From contig DEFA01000011.1 of assembly GCA_002350525.1 (NCBI GenBank), forward strand, positions 1-11,130: DNA of 11,130 bases, written 5' to 3'. The translations under genes and the position numbers were made by a program. Numbering within the stretch: position 1 is the first letter of the stretch; each line of letters opens with the position of its first letter. The notes beneath the pieces were generated by a model. The model was given only the letters and a program-made list of their open reading frames with translations, did not search any database and was not told the origin of the DNA. Below, piece after piece: positions 1 through 6,602 of this stretch. This DNA comes from Lachnospiraceae bacterium UBA2864 (GTDB lineage: Bacteria; Bacillota; Clostridia; Lachnospirales; Lachnospiraceae).

Positions 1-71
1 TCTACCCAAAAGGGAGCATATCAACATCGGAATATTCCGGATGCCGGCAGGCCTTTTTAGTATTCTTTGGT

Positions 72-1265
72 TTATGCTGTTTCACGTAATATTTCGAGCA
101 GTCTCTTGATATCTTCCTCAAACTTTTCATTCGGTATAGGGAATTTACCCGGTTCTCTGTAAACAATATCAAATGAAAGTTTATAGAAGTATTTCCATGC
201 GATCACAGACTTCTTCTTAGGAAACTCTTCAATAAACGCTTCTCTGTCTTCATCCATTCTGTCAAAAGAATCAGCGATATTACAGTAGAGTTCCGGAGCT
301 CTGTGCTCATTTATCTTTTCAACAAGCTCCTGCGCTTTTTCAAGCTCGCCTCTTTCACGGTATACTCTTGCCTTAAGACACATACAAGTATCAGGGCCGT
401 TCCAGAGAGCATAGTTAACAAACTCCAGATTTTTAACAAGATCGCACACAGCGAACATCTCATCATAACTCTCGTAGATATACAGCCACAGAGCAAGATC
501 AGCAATATTACCGAGATCCGTTTCGCTCTTAAAACTGCAGTGCTTGATTATCTTATTGCAAAGGCTCTGAACGTTCTTTCTATCAACTTTCGCCTTTATG
601 CTCTCCAGTAATTCTTCTCTCTCTTTATCTGCCCCTTGAACCGTTTTGCCCGCGGTTTTCGCTTTTGAAGCGTTTGAAGCCTCCGTAGTCTTAGACGTCT
701 TCTTAGCCGGCGCTTTCTTCGTCTTTGGTTTGACCGGATGAAAATAAATGCTTATATCCTCTAAGATACGGTCTCCTTCGTAAAGCTTCCCTTCATAATG
801 CTGAGCATTACCATAATCTTTAATGATCGTGGCTTGAACATTTATCCAGACCTTTTCTTTTCCTTCATCCTTAATGAGCGGCGCATAACCGAATCCTGTG
901 CCGGCTCTCCATGTATTCTCCCCGACGATCTGTTCACCGAGCACCGTTACATTCCCCACATAAGTCTTTTCAGGCTTTGAGCCTTCATATATCCGGTTTC
1001 CCGTAACATACACAACCATACCGACAATATCATGATCATCATCTTTATAGGCCATTTTATTGATGAGGTCCTTCAGGTAAAATAACGATCCATCGAAGCG
1101 AAGTCCGAGATCATCATATATGTAGCTCACGTAATCGTTCTTCTTCCCCGAATATTCGATTCTTGCTTCTCCCAAGGCACCTTTCAGCTCATCATATGAA
1201 ATCGGGAATTCAAACGTGTGTCCGTTAATAATTACCGCTCCGTTAATAATATCTATCGTATTCAT
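72..1265 (-). CDS. Two-domain hypothetical protein, cytoplasmic, 397 aa
   Basis: I do not recognise a function. The protein has three parts. Residues 1 to about 180 form an acidic, beta-rich domain (YIYDDLGLRFDG, YVGNVTVLGEQ, WINVQATI). Residues about 181-213 form a K/A/T/S-rich low-complexity linker. Residues about 215-397 form an all-helical region with paired-helix spacing (SLCNKIIKHC, ADLALWLYIYESYDEMFAVC, ARVYRERGELEKAQELVEKI) that looks TPR-like. From memory both halves resemble domains of unknown function in gut Clostridia and Bacteroidetes, but this was not checked. No signal peptide or membrane segment is seen. The frame extends two codons further to a TTG at 1271; I prefer the ATG at 1263-1265 because AAGG (in ATAAGGTTGATA) lies at normal distance before it. 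It is transcribed away from the deacetylase, with a 97-bp spacer to the small frameshifted ORF upstream. Confidence 0.85.
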   Translation of the reverse strand: MNTIDIINGAVIINGHTFEFPISYDELKGALGEARIEYSGKKNDYVSYIYDDLGLRFDGSLFYLKDLINKMAYKDDDHDIVGMVVYVTGNRIYEGSKPEKTYVGNVTVLGEQIVGENTWRAGTGFGYAPLIKDEGKEKVWINVQATIIKDYGNAQHYEGKLYEGDRILEDISIYFHPVKPKTKKAPAKKTSKTTEASNASKAKTAGKTVQGADKEREELLESIKAKVDRKNVQSLCNKIIKHCSFKSETDLGNIADLALWLYIYESYDEMFAVCDLVKNLEFVNYALWNGPDTCMCLKARVYRERGELEKAQELVEKINEHRAPELYCNIADSFDRMDEDREAFIEEFPKKKSVIAWKYFYKLSFDIVYREPGKFPIPNEKFEEDIKRLLEILRETA

Positions 1266-1364
1266 TATCAACCTTATCCTTTATATTTTTATGTGTATTC
1301 ATGTATCATATTATGACATACGGATTGTTTCATTGCTAACACAATTCTCACAATCCCATAAACA

Positions 1365-1468
1365 CTACTTCAAGTTATAAAAAATCTCTACATACTCATC
1401 ATAATCCGGTCCTGCTTTACGCCGCTTTCGTTCTTAGCGTTATTTTCGTTTTTTGTGTTACTATCCAT
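1365..1468 (-). pseudogene. Frameshifted 34-codon small ORF with strong ribosome binding site
   Basis: The ATG at 1466-1468 is preceded by TAGGAGAAGGTGATAT, one of the best Shine-Dalgarno sequences in the window. As written the frame encodes 26 residues (MDSNTKNENNAKNESGVKQ, then DRIMMSM) and stops. If one base is restored in the AAA run of GTAAAGCAGGA, the sequence reads on as VKAGPDYDEYVEIFYNLK and stops at 1365-1367. That tail has a more protein-like composition than the seven residues of the actual frame. The start-to-stop distance is 104 nt, exactly one base short of 35 codons. The product would be a hydrophilic, Asn-rich small protein of unknown function. It could be a real 26-aa peptide, a decayed gene, or a sequencing artefact. 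Confidence 0.4.
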
Positions 1469-1522
1469 ATATCACCTTCTCCTACTTAAGCGCCGCAAAT
1501 TCCTAAATGCATTTCCGTTTGC

Positions 1523-1553
1523 CATTATATATACTCTCGAAACATTATATATA
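1523..1553 (-). promoter_or_regulatory. Direct repeat carrying two -10 boxes, upstream of the small ORF
   Basis: On the minus strand an 11-bp unit, TATATATAATG, occurs twice (1543-1553, then 1523-1533), with a 20-bp period. Each copy contains a perfect TATAAT. For the upstream copy, ATTACA at 1566-1571 gives a 4/6 match to the -35 box with a 16-bp spacer. The second copy has no -35 match. These are the likely promoters of the small ORF starting at 1468 and perhaps of the 397-aa gene. The AT-rich repeat could also be fortuitous. Confidence 0.35.
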
Positions 1554-1562
1554 ATGAGAATT

Positions 1563-2384
1563 CTATGTAATGTCGACATTCTCTCCACCCGGAATTTTAA
1601 CGACGCTCCCCATTTCCGGACCGTTGTCGGGGAGCTTCGCAATCCATACATCCGCAGCATAAGGATTATAAATATGATTTCCATCAGCAGAATAGATAAG
1701 CCCTCTTGCAGCTTTCATATAATCAGCTATCTCAATATTTGTTGCATACCATATATCATCACGATCTGACAAATATTCGCAGAAGCCTTCGATCACGTTC
1801 CAGTTATCATCTCTATCAAATTCATAGCTGTGCCCCCATACATAGAAGAGCTTCAGATACTGAGGCTTCTTAAACTCCGCAAATTTCTTCGCCTTCTCCA
1901 ACAGGTCCGGAGCACTGTGGTGACAGGTAGGATGCCACTCCAGAAAATCCTCAGGCAGCTCAAAATCACCGGTTTCTTTCGTAGTCCTGGCATAGGCGAT
2001 TCCAAGGTTCTTCAGTAAACTCTTAACATTCTCATTATATGCCCCGTTCGGATACGAATGTCCGCGCACTATCCTTCCAGTCAAATGTTCGAGATTCTTT
2101 CTATCCTCCATGATCTGCATAACGATATCCGTATCAGCGAGCCTGGTAAGCGTAGGATGCGTCAGCGAATGAGTTGCCACTTCATGGCCTGCATATAATT
2201 CCGACGCGGCAGCTCTCATCTCTATCAGCTCCTCATCCATCCAGCCTGAATTAAGATGAAATGTACCCTTAATACTATATCTGTTAAAAATCTCTACAAG
2301 CCGTCTATCCTGGCGTCTTCCGTCATCATAGCTCAGGGTAAGTGCTTTTGACCTTCCGCCGGGAAATGTAATGTATGAAAACAT
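1563..2384 (-). CDS. Polysaccharide deacetylase family protein (NodB homology), 273 aa
   Basis: This is a metal-dependent carbohydrate esterase family 4-type deacetylase, which removes N- or O-acetyl groups from sugar polymers. The NodB motifs are in order: motif 1 as SYDDG at residues 18-22 (TFDDG in the consensus, with D21 the expected zinc ligand); motif 2 as HSLTH at 72-76 (zinc ligands H72 and H76); motif 3 as YPNGAYN at 111-117; an aromatic/His stretch WHPTCHH at 150-156; and the C-terminal VWGHSYEFD with H185. A final region from about 225 looks like a short beta appendage. Unlike most family members that act on cell wall, it has no signal peptide or membrane anchor: NodB begins almost at residue 1. 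The true substrate may therefore be an intracellular or imported oligosaccharide. The start is supported by AAAAAGGAGCATTAA-ATG. The gene follows the Nudix gene by 59 bp and may be cotranscribed with it. Confidence 0.93.
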   Translation of the reverse strand: MFSYITFPGGRSKALTLSYDDGRRQDRRLVEIFNRYSIKGTFHLNSGWMDEELIEMRAAASELYAGHEVATHSLTHPTLTRLADTDIVMQIMEDRKNLEHLTGRIVRGHSYPNGAYNENVKSLLKNLGIAYARTTKETGDFELPEDFLEWHPTCHHSAPDLLEKAKKFAEFKKPQYLKLFYVWGHSYEFDRDDNWNVIEGFCEYLSDRDDIWYATNIEIADYMKAARGLIYSADGNHIYNPYAADVWIAKLPDNGPEMGSVVKIPGGENVDIT

Positions 2385-2443
2385 TTAATGCTCCTTTTTA
2401 TGTTCATGTAAAATCAAAAACTGTCACACACTCGGATTACGGG

Positions 2444-2926
2444 CTATATCACATACTTTCGTGTGGTCTGTGCCAAAAGCTCTCCGTCTCCCATTGATAG
2501 TAATTCTTCCTTATCAACCCACTTATAATCGCAAGTCTCTCCTTCCTGAAGGATAATACTTTCTTTGTCACAGTCGGTAACACATACAAACACGAAATAT
2601 GCGCTATGTGTTTCATCTTTGACAAAACGTTCCATTTCCTCGAGAGTACCAACGTTTATTCCGGTTTCTTCTCTCAATTCACGCAGGGCTCCTTCCATAG
2701 CCGTTTCCCCTTGTAATACCGAGCCGCCCGCAGTAGCTTCCCAATATAGTGGATAAGCCTTACCGGGTGAACGTCTCATTAACAGATACTGTCCATCCGT
2801 ATGGCGCACAAGAATCAAGACTACCATGTGATAAATGCCCGTGGGGATCTTACTCTCTTCCCCACGGACAAGCGTCATATCTTTTATTATATTGAATTCT
2901 TTATCATATGCATCCCAAAGTTCCAT
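2444..2926 (-). CDS. Nudix hydrolase family protein, 160 aa
   Basis: This protein hydrolyses a nucleoside diphosphate linked to another moiety, or a related pyrophosphate; the substrate cannot be read from the sequence. It contains a perfect Nudix box GX5EX7REUXEEXGU at residues 68-90, with G68, E74, R82, E83, E86, E87 and G89 in place and REEXGU as RELREETGI. The metal-binding glutamates are intact. The N-terminal part (MELWDAYDKEF, then RGEESKIPTGIYH) and the stretch LLMRRSPGKAYPLYWEATAGG resemble the isopentenyl-diphosphate isomerase-like branch of stand-alone Nudix proteins common in Firmicutes, where many are of unknown substrate. Length is normal for a single-domain enzyme. It is a soluble cytoplasmic protein. 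An SD-like AAGAGG precedes the ATG, and an extended -10 promoter lies just upstream. Confidence 0.95.
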   Translation of the reverse strand: MELWDAYDKEFNIIKDMTLVRGEESKIPTGIYHMVVLILVRHTDGQYLLMRRSPGKAYPLYWEATAGGSVLQGETAMEGALRELREETGINVGTLEEMERFVKDETHSAYFVFVCVTDCDKESIILQEGETCDYKWVDKEELLSMGDGELLAQTTRKYVI

Positions 2927-2954
2927 TCATGTATTCCTCTTAAATTCAGCTTAA

Positions 2955-2983
2955 AGTATAACATGCGTTTATTCAATTGACAC
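2955..2983 (-). promoter_or_regulatory. Probable sigma-A promoter of the Nudix gene
   Basis: The minus strand shows TGTTATACT, an extended -10 (TG-N-TATACT, -10 hexamer at 2955-2960), with GTGTCA at 2978-2983 as a 4/6 match to the -35 box and a 17-bp spacer. It lies 29 bp upstream of the Nudix start and downstream of the stop of the 459-aa gene. The Nudix and deacetylase genes can therefore be transcribed independently of the membrane operon upstream. Confidence 0.55.
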
Positions 2984-3017
2984 TATATTACCGACTGCTG
3001 GAACTATTCGATGCAAT

Positions 3018-4397
3018 TTAACCCATCTCCTTAAATGAGATACCATATTCACTATACTCATTATATGTATCATATTCTTCGTCTTCGTCATCTTCATCCT
3101 CAACGTAACTGTCACCTATAAGCTCTTTCTTCAGGAAGTCATACAGTGCCGTCTCAACCTCACTCGCTCTATCTCCGAAGTAGCCTGTGGTTATCTCAGC
3201 TATGCCTTCGGCAGGGAAGTCCATCGTCATAGAAACTATCGCATCTACCGGTCTGAACTGAAATTTAAGATTAGTATGATCGAAATACATTATAATATCT
3301 TCTTTTCTGCTTTCATCAAGCTTCACGGTTGCATCATAATTTCCATCTTCATCCTCCAAGATATAAGAGAACCTGTAAGTCTGATACTTGACCCCTTCAG
3401 GCTCACAGATAACAGCCGGATTTTTCTCCTTGATGAGTTTAAAGAGCTTTTCTGTTTCAAAAACCAGCCCATCCGAATAATATGCGTACTTCGAAGAAGG
3501 GAATATATACTTCTTTCCGTCCGTAGCTACCGCCTCTACTATATATCTTTCAGGTATCGCAGAATTATCCGAATTAACGCCGCCTTTCACTTTATAGTAG
3601 CCGTATATTCTCTTCACTTCATCATATCTAAGAGCCACATGTCCCTCGTAATCGTTGTCACCTTCACCGTGAATACTGATCACCATATTCTCTGTAAGAT
3701 ATATTCTCAGGCCATCAAGCCAAACAGCCCCCTCTTTACACGCTTCTTCGTCAATATCCCTGGCGGTAATATTACTGAGCGATGTAACCTTGCGTGACAG
3801 CTTCATTTCATAAGAACCACCCTTGAAGATAGGAAAACCGATCACTCCAAGAATAATACCGACGAGACCAAATCCATTTCTAAACATATTCCAGAAGTTA
3901 ATCTTCATATACTCGATACATACTTCACCGAGCACATCATCCATATTTTCGGAAGTAAGGCTCCGACCTGAAAGCTTCCCCGCCTCGGATGCAACCTTGC
4001 TTCTTGACTTCTCAGAAGCTATATAATGAGTCATTCCCTGAATATGATAAGAGCCTGACGCTTCTACAGCAGACTTTATATCTTCATATTCATCTTTTTC
4101 CATATCCCCAACACGATATTCTTTTCCGTCCGTCAGCAGATAGTAATTCGACTTATTGGATGCCTCGCCCAGATAGACAGGTGCTTCCGTTATATCAAAA
4201 TACACCGCCTTCCCTGCAAGATTACCCGAATCCTGCAAAGCCGTGTCGATATGCTGTACATTATCCAAAGTTTTCTTTGCGGTTATCAATCCACAAATTA
4301 TCGCCAGTAAACTAAGGCCCGTAATAACAGCTCCCACTATGTACACTACAAACATAACGCTGTAGCTTGATCTGATATTCTTATTCCTATATATCAT
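3018..4397 (-). CDS. Hypothetical two-helix membrane protein with large C-terminal domain, 459 aa
   Basis: I cannot name this family. A basic N-terminus (MIYRNKNIRSSYS) precedes a first membrane helix at about residues 13-39. A region of about 130 residues follows (41-170), with beta-rich content and an NNYYLL-like stretch (SNYYLLTDGKEY), and is predicted to face outside. A second helix at about 172-192 (FGLVGIILGVIGFPIF) returns the chain inside. Residues 193-459 then form a cytoplasmic region with possibly two beta-rich subdomains: one near 225-330 and one near 335-430 that ends in an amphipathic helix (VETALYDFLKKEL). The C-terminus is a very acidic tail (EDEDDEDEE around 433-441). The start is an ATG with AGAGG about 11 bases upstream. 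It follows the 207-aa gene by 15 bp, so the two are one operon. No catalytic motif is visible; a sensory or scaffold role is only a guess. Confidence 0.85.
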   Translation of the reverse strand: MIYRNKNIRSSYSVMFVVYIVGAVITGLSLLAIICGLITAKKTLDNVQHIDTALQDSGNLAGKAVYFDITEAPVYLGEASNKSNYYLLTDGKEYRVGDMEKDEYEDIKSAVEASGSYHIQGMTHYIASEKSRSKVASEAGKLSGRSLTSENMDDVLGEVCIEYMKINFWNMFRNGFGLVGIILGVIGFPIFKGGSYEMKLSRKVTSLSNITARDIDEEACKEGAVWLDGLRIYLTENMVISIHGEGDNDYEGHVALRYDEVKRIYGYYKVKGGVNSDNSAIPERYIVEAVATDGKKYIFPSSKYAYYSDGLVFETEKLFKLIKEKNPAVICEPEGVKYQTYRFSYILEDEDGNYDATVKLDESRKEDIIMYFDHTNLKFQFRPVDAIVSMTMDFPAEGIAEITTGYFGDRASEVETALYDFLKKELIGDSYVEDEDDEDEEYDTYNEYSEYGISFKEMG

Positions 4398-4412
4398 GAT
4401 GTAAAAGCCTCT

Positions 4413-5036
4413 TTAAAATCTTGAAGTGAGCTTATTAAAGTTTGCCTCCTGATATGGGATCAGCTTATGCTTCTTCGGCAGCTGCCACGGAGTATATACT
4501 TTCAAATCTCCGGTATTCTTAAAACACATTGCAAACTGCATTGATGAAAAATTCAGCGGCAGTTTTTTAAGCTGCTTATCCTCAAGTTCATTATAACCGA
4601 TAAAGAAATAATGCTCTATATCAGTGATAAGATCTTTGACTTTAGGAACTATCTGGCCGCTGTTTCTGCAAGGAATAACGCCGATTCCTGTCGAAATGAC
4701 ATTGATCAGAAAGCCTGCATAAGTACTTCTGTCAAATGCAATCTGCTGTCTGTTATCCAGCTTACTGTTAAACTCATTAACCTGTTCCTGTACTGCAGAA
4801 TTAACTGCTCCCGCAACCGCACCGGCAACCAGGCCTCCTACAAGCCCGCCTTTTTTTGCACCTACGACAGCTGCATTTGTAGTCATAATACCACCTGCAT
4901 TTGGAACTGAACCTCCGACAAAATCCCTGTTTGTTGTCACAAGAATACAATTGTCCGCTTCTACGCATCCCAACTGTGTAAACATATTTGTCACCACCTG
5001 CAGATTACTTATTCCTTCAATAGCTACATTTTCCAT
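4413..5036 (-). CDS. Hypothetical glycine-zipper protein, 207 aa
   Basis: This is an unrecognised protein. Residues about 59-80 form a glycine/alanine zipper (KKGGLVGGLVAGAVAGAV). Such segments insert into membranes or pack as tight helical pairs. The N-terminal 50 residues contain two cysteines (C24, C30). The C-terminal half, about 100-207, looks like a small mixed alpha/beta domain (STYAGFLINVI, HYFFIGYNELEDKQLKKLPL, FAMCFKNTGDLKVYTPW), similar in feel to bacterial PH-like domains, but this is inference. There is no classical signal peptide. The start is set by AAAAGGAG nine bases upstream and a near-consensus promoter. It is the first gene of an operon with the 459-aa membrane protein, so the two products probably work together at the membrane. 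Confidence 0.85.
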   Translation of the reverse strand: MENVAIEGISNLQVVTNMFTQLGCVEADNCILVTTNRDFVGGSVPNAGGIMTTNAAVVGAKKGGLVGGLVAGAVAGAVNSAVQEQVNEFNSKLDNRQQIAFDRSTYAGFLINVISTGIGVIPCRNSGQIVPKVKDLITDIEHYFFIGYNELEDKQLKKLPLNFSSMQFAMCFKNTGDLKVYTPWQLPKKHKLIPYQEANFNKLTSRF

Positions 5037-5082
5037 TTTCTTTGTCTCCTTTTGATGTTATCTTGTTGATTATATCTGCCTG

Positions 5083-5111
5083 ATAATATCACATTAATAA
5101 TATCCTGTCAA
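5083..5111 (-). promoter_or_regulatory. Near-consensus sigma-A promoter of the glycine-zipper operon
   Basis: The minus strand reads a perfect TTGACA (5106-5111), a 17-bp spacer and TATTAT (5083-5088, 5/6). This is the best promoter in the window. It sits 47 bp before the start at 5036, with AAAAGGAG between. A strong unassisted promoter overlapped by an inverted repeat suggests negative control rather than activation. Confidence 0.75.
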
Positions 5112-5169
5112 CATCTTTTGTCATCTTGAACTTTATAGTCACCTCACTCATTTGCAGAGGACAGGATAT
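5100..5169. repeat. 10-bp perfect inverted repeat overlapping the -35 box
   Basis: ATATCCTGTC at 5100-5109 is the exact reverse complement of GACAGGATAT at 5160-5169, with 50 bp between the arms. One arm overlaps four bases of the TTGACA -35 hexamer; the other lies 50 bp further upstream. The spacing is too long for a simple hairpin terminator and has no T tract. The arrangement fits two operator half-sites or a pair of regulator binding sites that could bend or loop the DNA. No regulator gene is adjacent, so the ligand is unknown. Confidence 0.45.
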
Positions 5170-5224
5170 ATGCATGCGGATTAACCGTTCTAAGTTTTTC
5201 ATTTAACACTAAATGACCAAACTC

Positions 5225-6094
5225 CTACATATGGAATACGAGTGCATAAACATATAGTATTACAACTCCAAGAAACGCACTGACAAAGTTTGCAGCTACT
5301 CCATAAGCAAAACTCTTGCCACGACGTGGTTTTCCTTCCGAATCCCTGAGAGTTATCAGATAGAATATACTCTCGATCAGCATTATAAGAAACTCAGCAA
5401 CTAGCCATAAAAGAACCATCCCAATGCTTGAATGCTGATTGATCAGAAAAACATTAAACGAAATATTCGTTATTGTATTGATAAGAACAAAACAGAAAAT
5501 GTTTCTCTTCGTAAATGGATAACCAAACAGCTTTAATATCATAAGTTCAAAAGCAAGTGTAAGCAGATAGCATATTGCAACATAAAGAATATGTCTTCCG
5601 GTTTTATTTTCAATCTGCTCTATAAGAGTTCCAGCATCAACATCATATACTACAACCGCATCAAACTCCTTCGGATTGATATTATCGCTCAGATAAACTG
5701 TTCCATCATCGCAAATAATTATGACCTTGAAATCATCCGGAACCATGTAGCCAAAATAGTATAATCCGTCTTCCTGTTTATTATAAATATTCTGTCCGAC
5801 AGGCGATTGAAAAAACTGCCAGTCATTATAGAAAAAATCCTCAAGATATTTCCGAACCGTCTCTTCATTTACGTTATCCAGCTTAAGCTCACAGTTTGTC
5901 CCAGTGTCTCCTCTCTCCCTGGTAAGAAGCGCAAGATAAAAATGCTGATTGGGTTCATTAACCAAATGTATTTCAATCGAAGGCTTTGCACCCATATCCG
6001 CATGCACATCCGACGCGCTAATACTTACAAGAAAAACTACAAGAAGCACTAATAATATCAGTTTAAAACCAGAATCCTTAAAAAACAGCGTCAT
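5225..6094 (-). CDS. Exported-domain membrane protein with four helices, 289 aa
   Basis: The function is unknown. A signal peptide is clear: a hydrophobic core at residues about 10-26 and a VHA cleavage site around 30-32, leaving DMGAKPSIEI as the mature N-terminus. Residues 33-165 form an extracytoplasmic domain with a single cysteine (C68), aromatic patches (FFYNDWQFF) and beta strands (FKVIIICDDGTVYLS). Four membrane helices follow at about 168-190, 198-218, 223-249 and 262-287, with a basic loop (EGKPRRGK) between the last two. From memory, proteins with a DMGxKPS mature start occur widely in Clostridia without known role. The start overlaps the end of the 174-aa gene by 17 bp, and a G-rich AAGTGGGGGGT precedes it, so it is translationally coupled and last in the three-gene module. 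Confidence 0.85.
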   Translation of the reverse strand: MTLFFKDSGFKLILLVLLVVFLVSISASDVHADMGAKPSIEIHLVNEPNQHFYLALLTRERGDTGTNCELKLDNVNEETVRKYLEDFFYNDWQFFQSPVGQNIYNKQEDGLYYFGYMVPDDFKVIIICDDGTVYLSDNINPKEFDAVVVYDVDAGTLIEQIENKTGRHILYVAICYLLTLAFELMILKLFGYPFTKRNIFCFVLINTITNISFNVFLINQHSSIGMVLLWLVAEFLIMLIESIFYLITLRDSEGKPRRGKSFAYGVAANFVSAFLGVVILYVYALVFHM

Positions 6095-6602
6095 ATACCC
6101 CCCACTTATTAATTAACAGATATTTGCGGAACGGAAATGATGCTAAAACTAAATCAACCGCTATAACAAACACATTTCCGATAACAGCAACAGGCTTTGC
6201 GGTGATATTGTAGATAAGCCAGAACACCTGCAGCAGCGCAAACACCGCAAATGCCGAGGTGAGATATATCCTCAGGCGCTGTTTCCGTATCTCCTTTTTC
6301 AGAGGACGGATATCAACAGCCTGCGTTTCGCCGCGCCACTTTTCCGCACTGTCCGCAGGGTAGCCTGCAAGCTCCGCCATTTGCGAGAGTCTGCCGTATT
6401 TGCCCAGCAGTTCTTCCAAAGCCTCGTCCTCATGGCGGTCAGCCTTTATCTTGTCAAATTCTGTATTCAGAGCAGTTTCTATTTTCTCCTGTGCCTGCGT
6501 GACCTCCTCGGAATAGGGAATGTCATCAAACATCATATCAACGACCGCTTTGATCTTGCGGTTTGGTGCAGTCTGTTCAGTTTTCCTTTTTATCAGCTTC
6601 AT
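6078..6602 (-). CDS. Helical-domain membrane protein, 174 aa, middle gene of membrane module
   Basis: The N-terminal half (about 15-95) is an acidic helical domain: KIKAVVDMMFDDIPYSEEV, then AQEKIETALNTEFDKIKA and a helix-turn region near GKYGRLSQMAELAGYP. It resembles the small helical prefix domains (HAAS or permease-prefix type) found before membrane segments in Firmicutes, but this is a recalled similarity only. Two helices follow at about 111-131 and 135-157, ending in a short tail. The frame continues ten codons upstream to 6632. I chose the ATG at 6600-6602 because AAGAAAGGAAAGG lies just before it and because the upstream gene's stop at 6577-6579 then gives a 26-bp coupled overlap. 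Its G+C is visibly higher than that of nearby genes (GCG, CGC, CTG codons are frequent). Confidence 0.82.
   Translation of the reverse strand: MKLIKRKTEQTAPNRKIKAVVDMMFDDIPYSEEVTQAQEKIETALNTEFDKIKADRHEDEALEELLGKYGRLSQMAELAGYPADSAEKWRGETQAVDIRPLKKEIRKQRLRIYLTSAFAVFALLQVFWLIYNITAKPVAVIGNVFVIAVDLVLASFPFRKYLLINKWGVYDAVF

Noticed and set aside
25..43. Palindrome CGGAATATTCCG near the left edge
   Set aside because: Almost loop-free and lacks a U tract on either strand, so it is not a convincing terminator for the 397-aa gene.
1..60. Plus-strand frame open from the left edge to TAG at 58-60 (ends AYQHRNIPDAGRPF)
   Set aside because: Nineteen codons only, no terminator after it, and a second frame is also open; this could be the end of a gene but cannot be supported.
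1322..1356. 7-bp inverted repeat GGATTGT/ACAATCC
   Set aside because: Seven bases around a 21-bp loop are expected by chance in AT-rich DNA; no clear promoter or U tract is linked.
1472..1684. Minus-strand frame of 70 codons overlapping the deacetylase 3' end
   Set aside because: Arg-rich shadow without SD, and the deacetylase motifs establish the other frame.
3276..3797. Plus-strand frame of 173 codons antisense to the 459-aa gene
   Set aside because: The minus-strand gene has better composition, an operon position and a start signal. The antisense protein is Ile/Phe/Arg-rich with no SD, as expected for a shadow.
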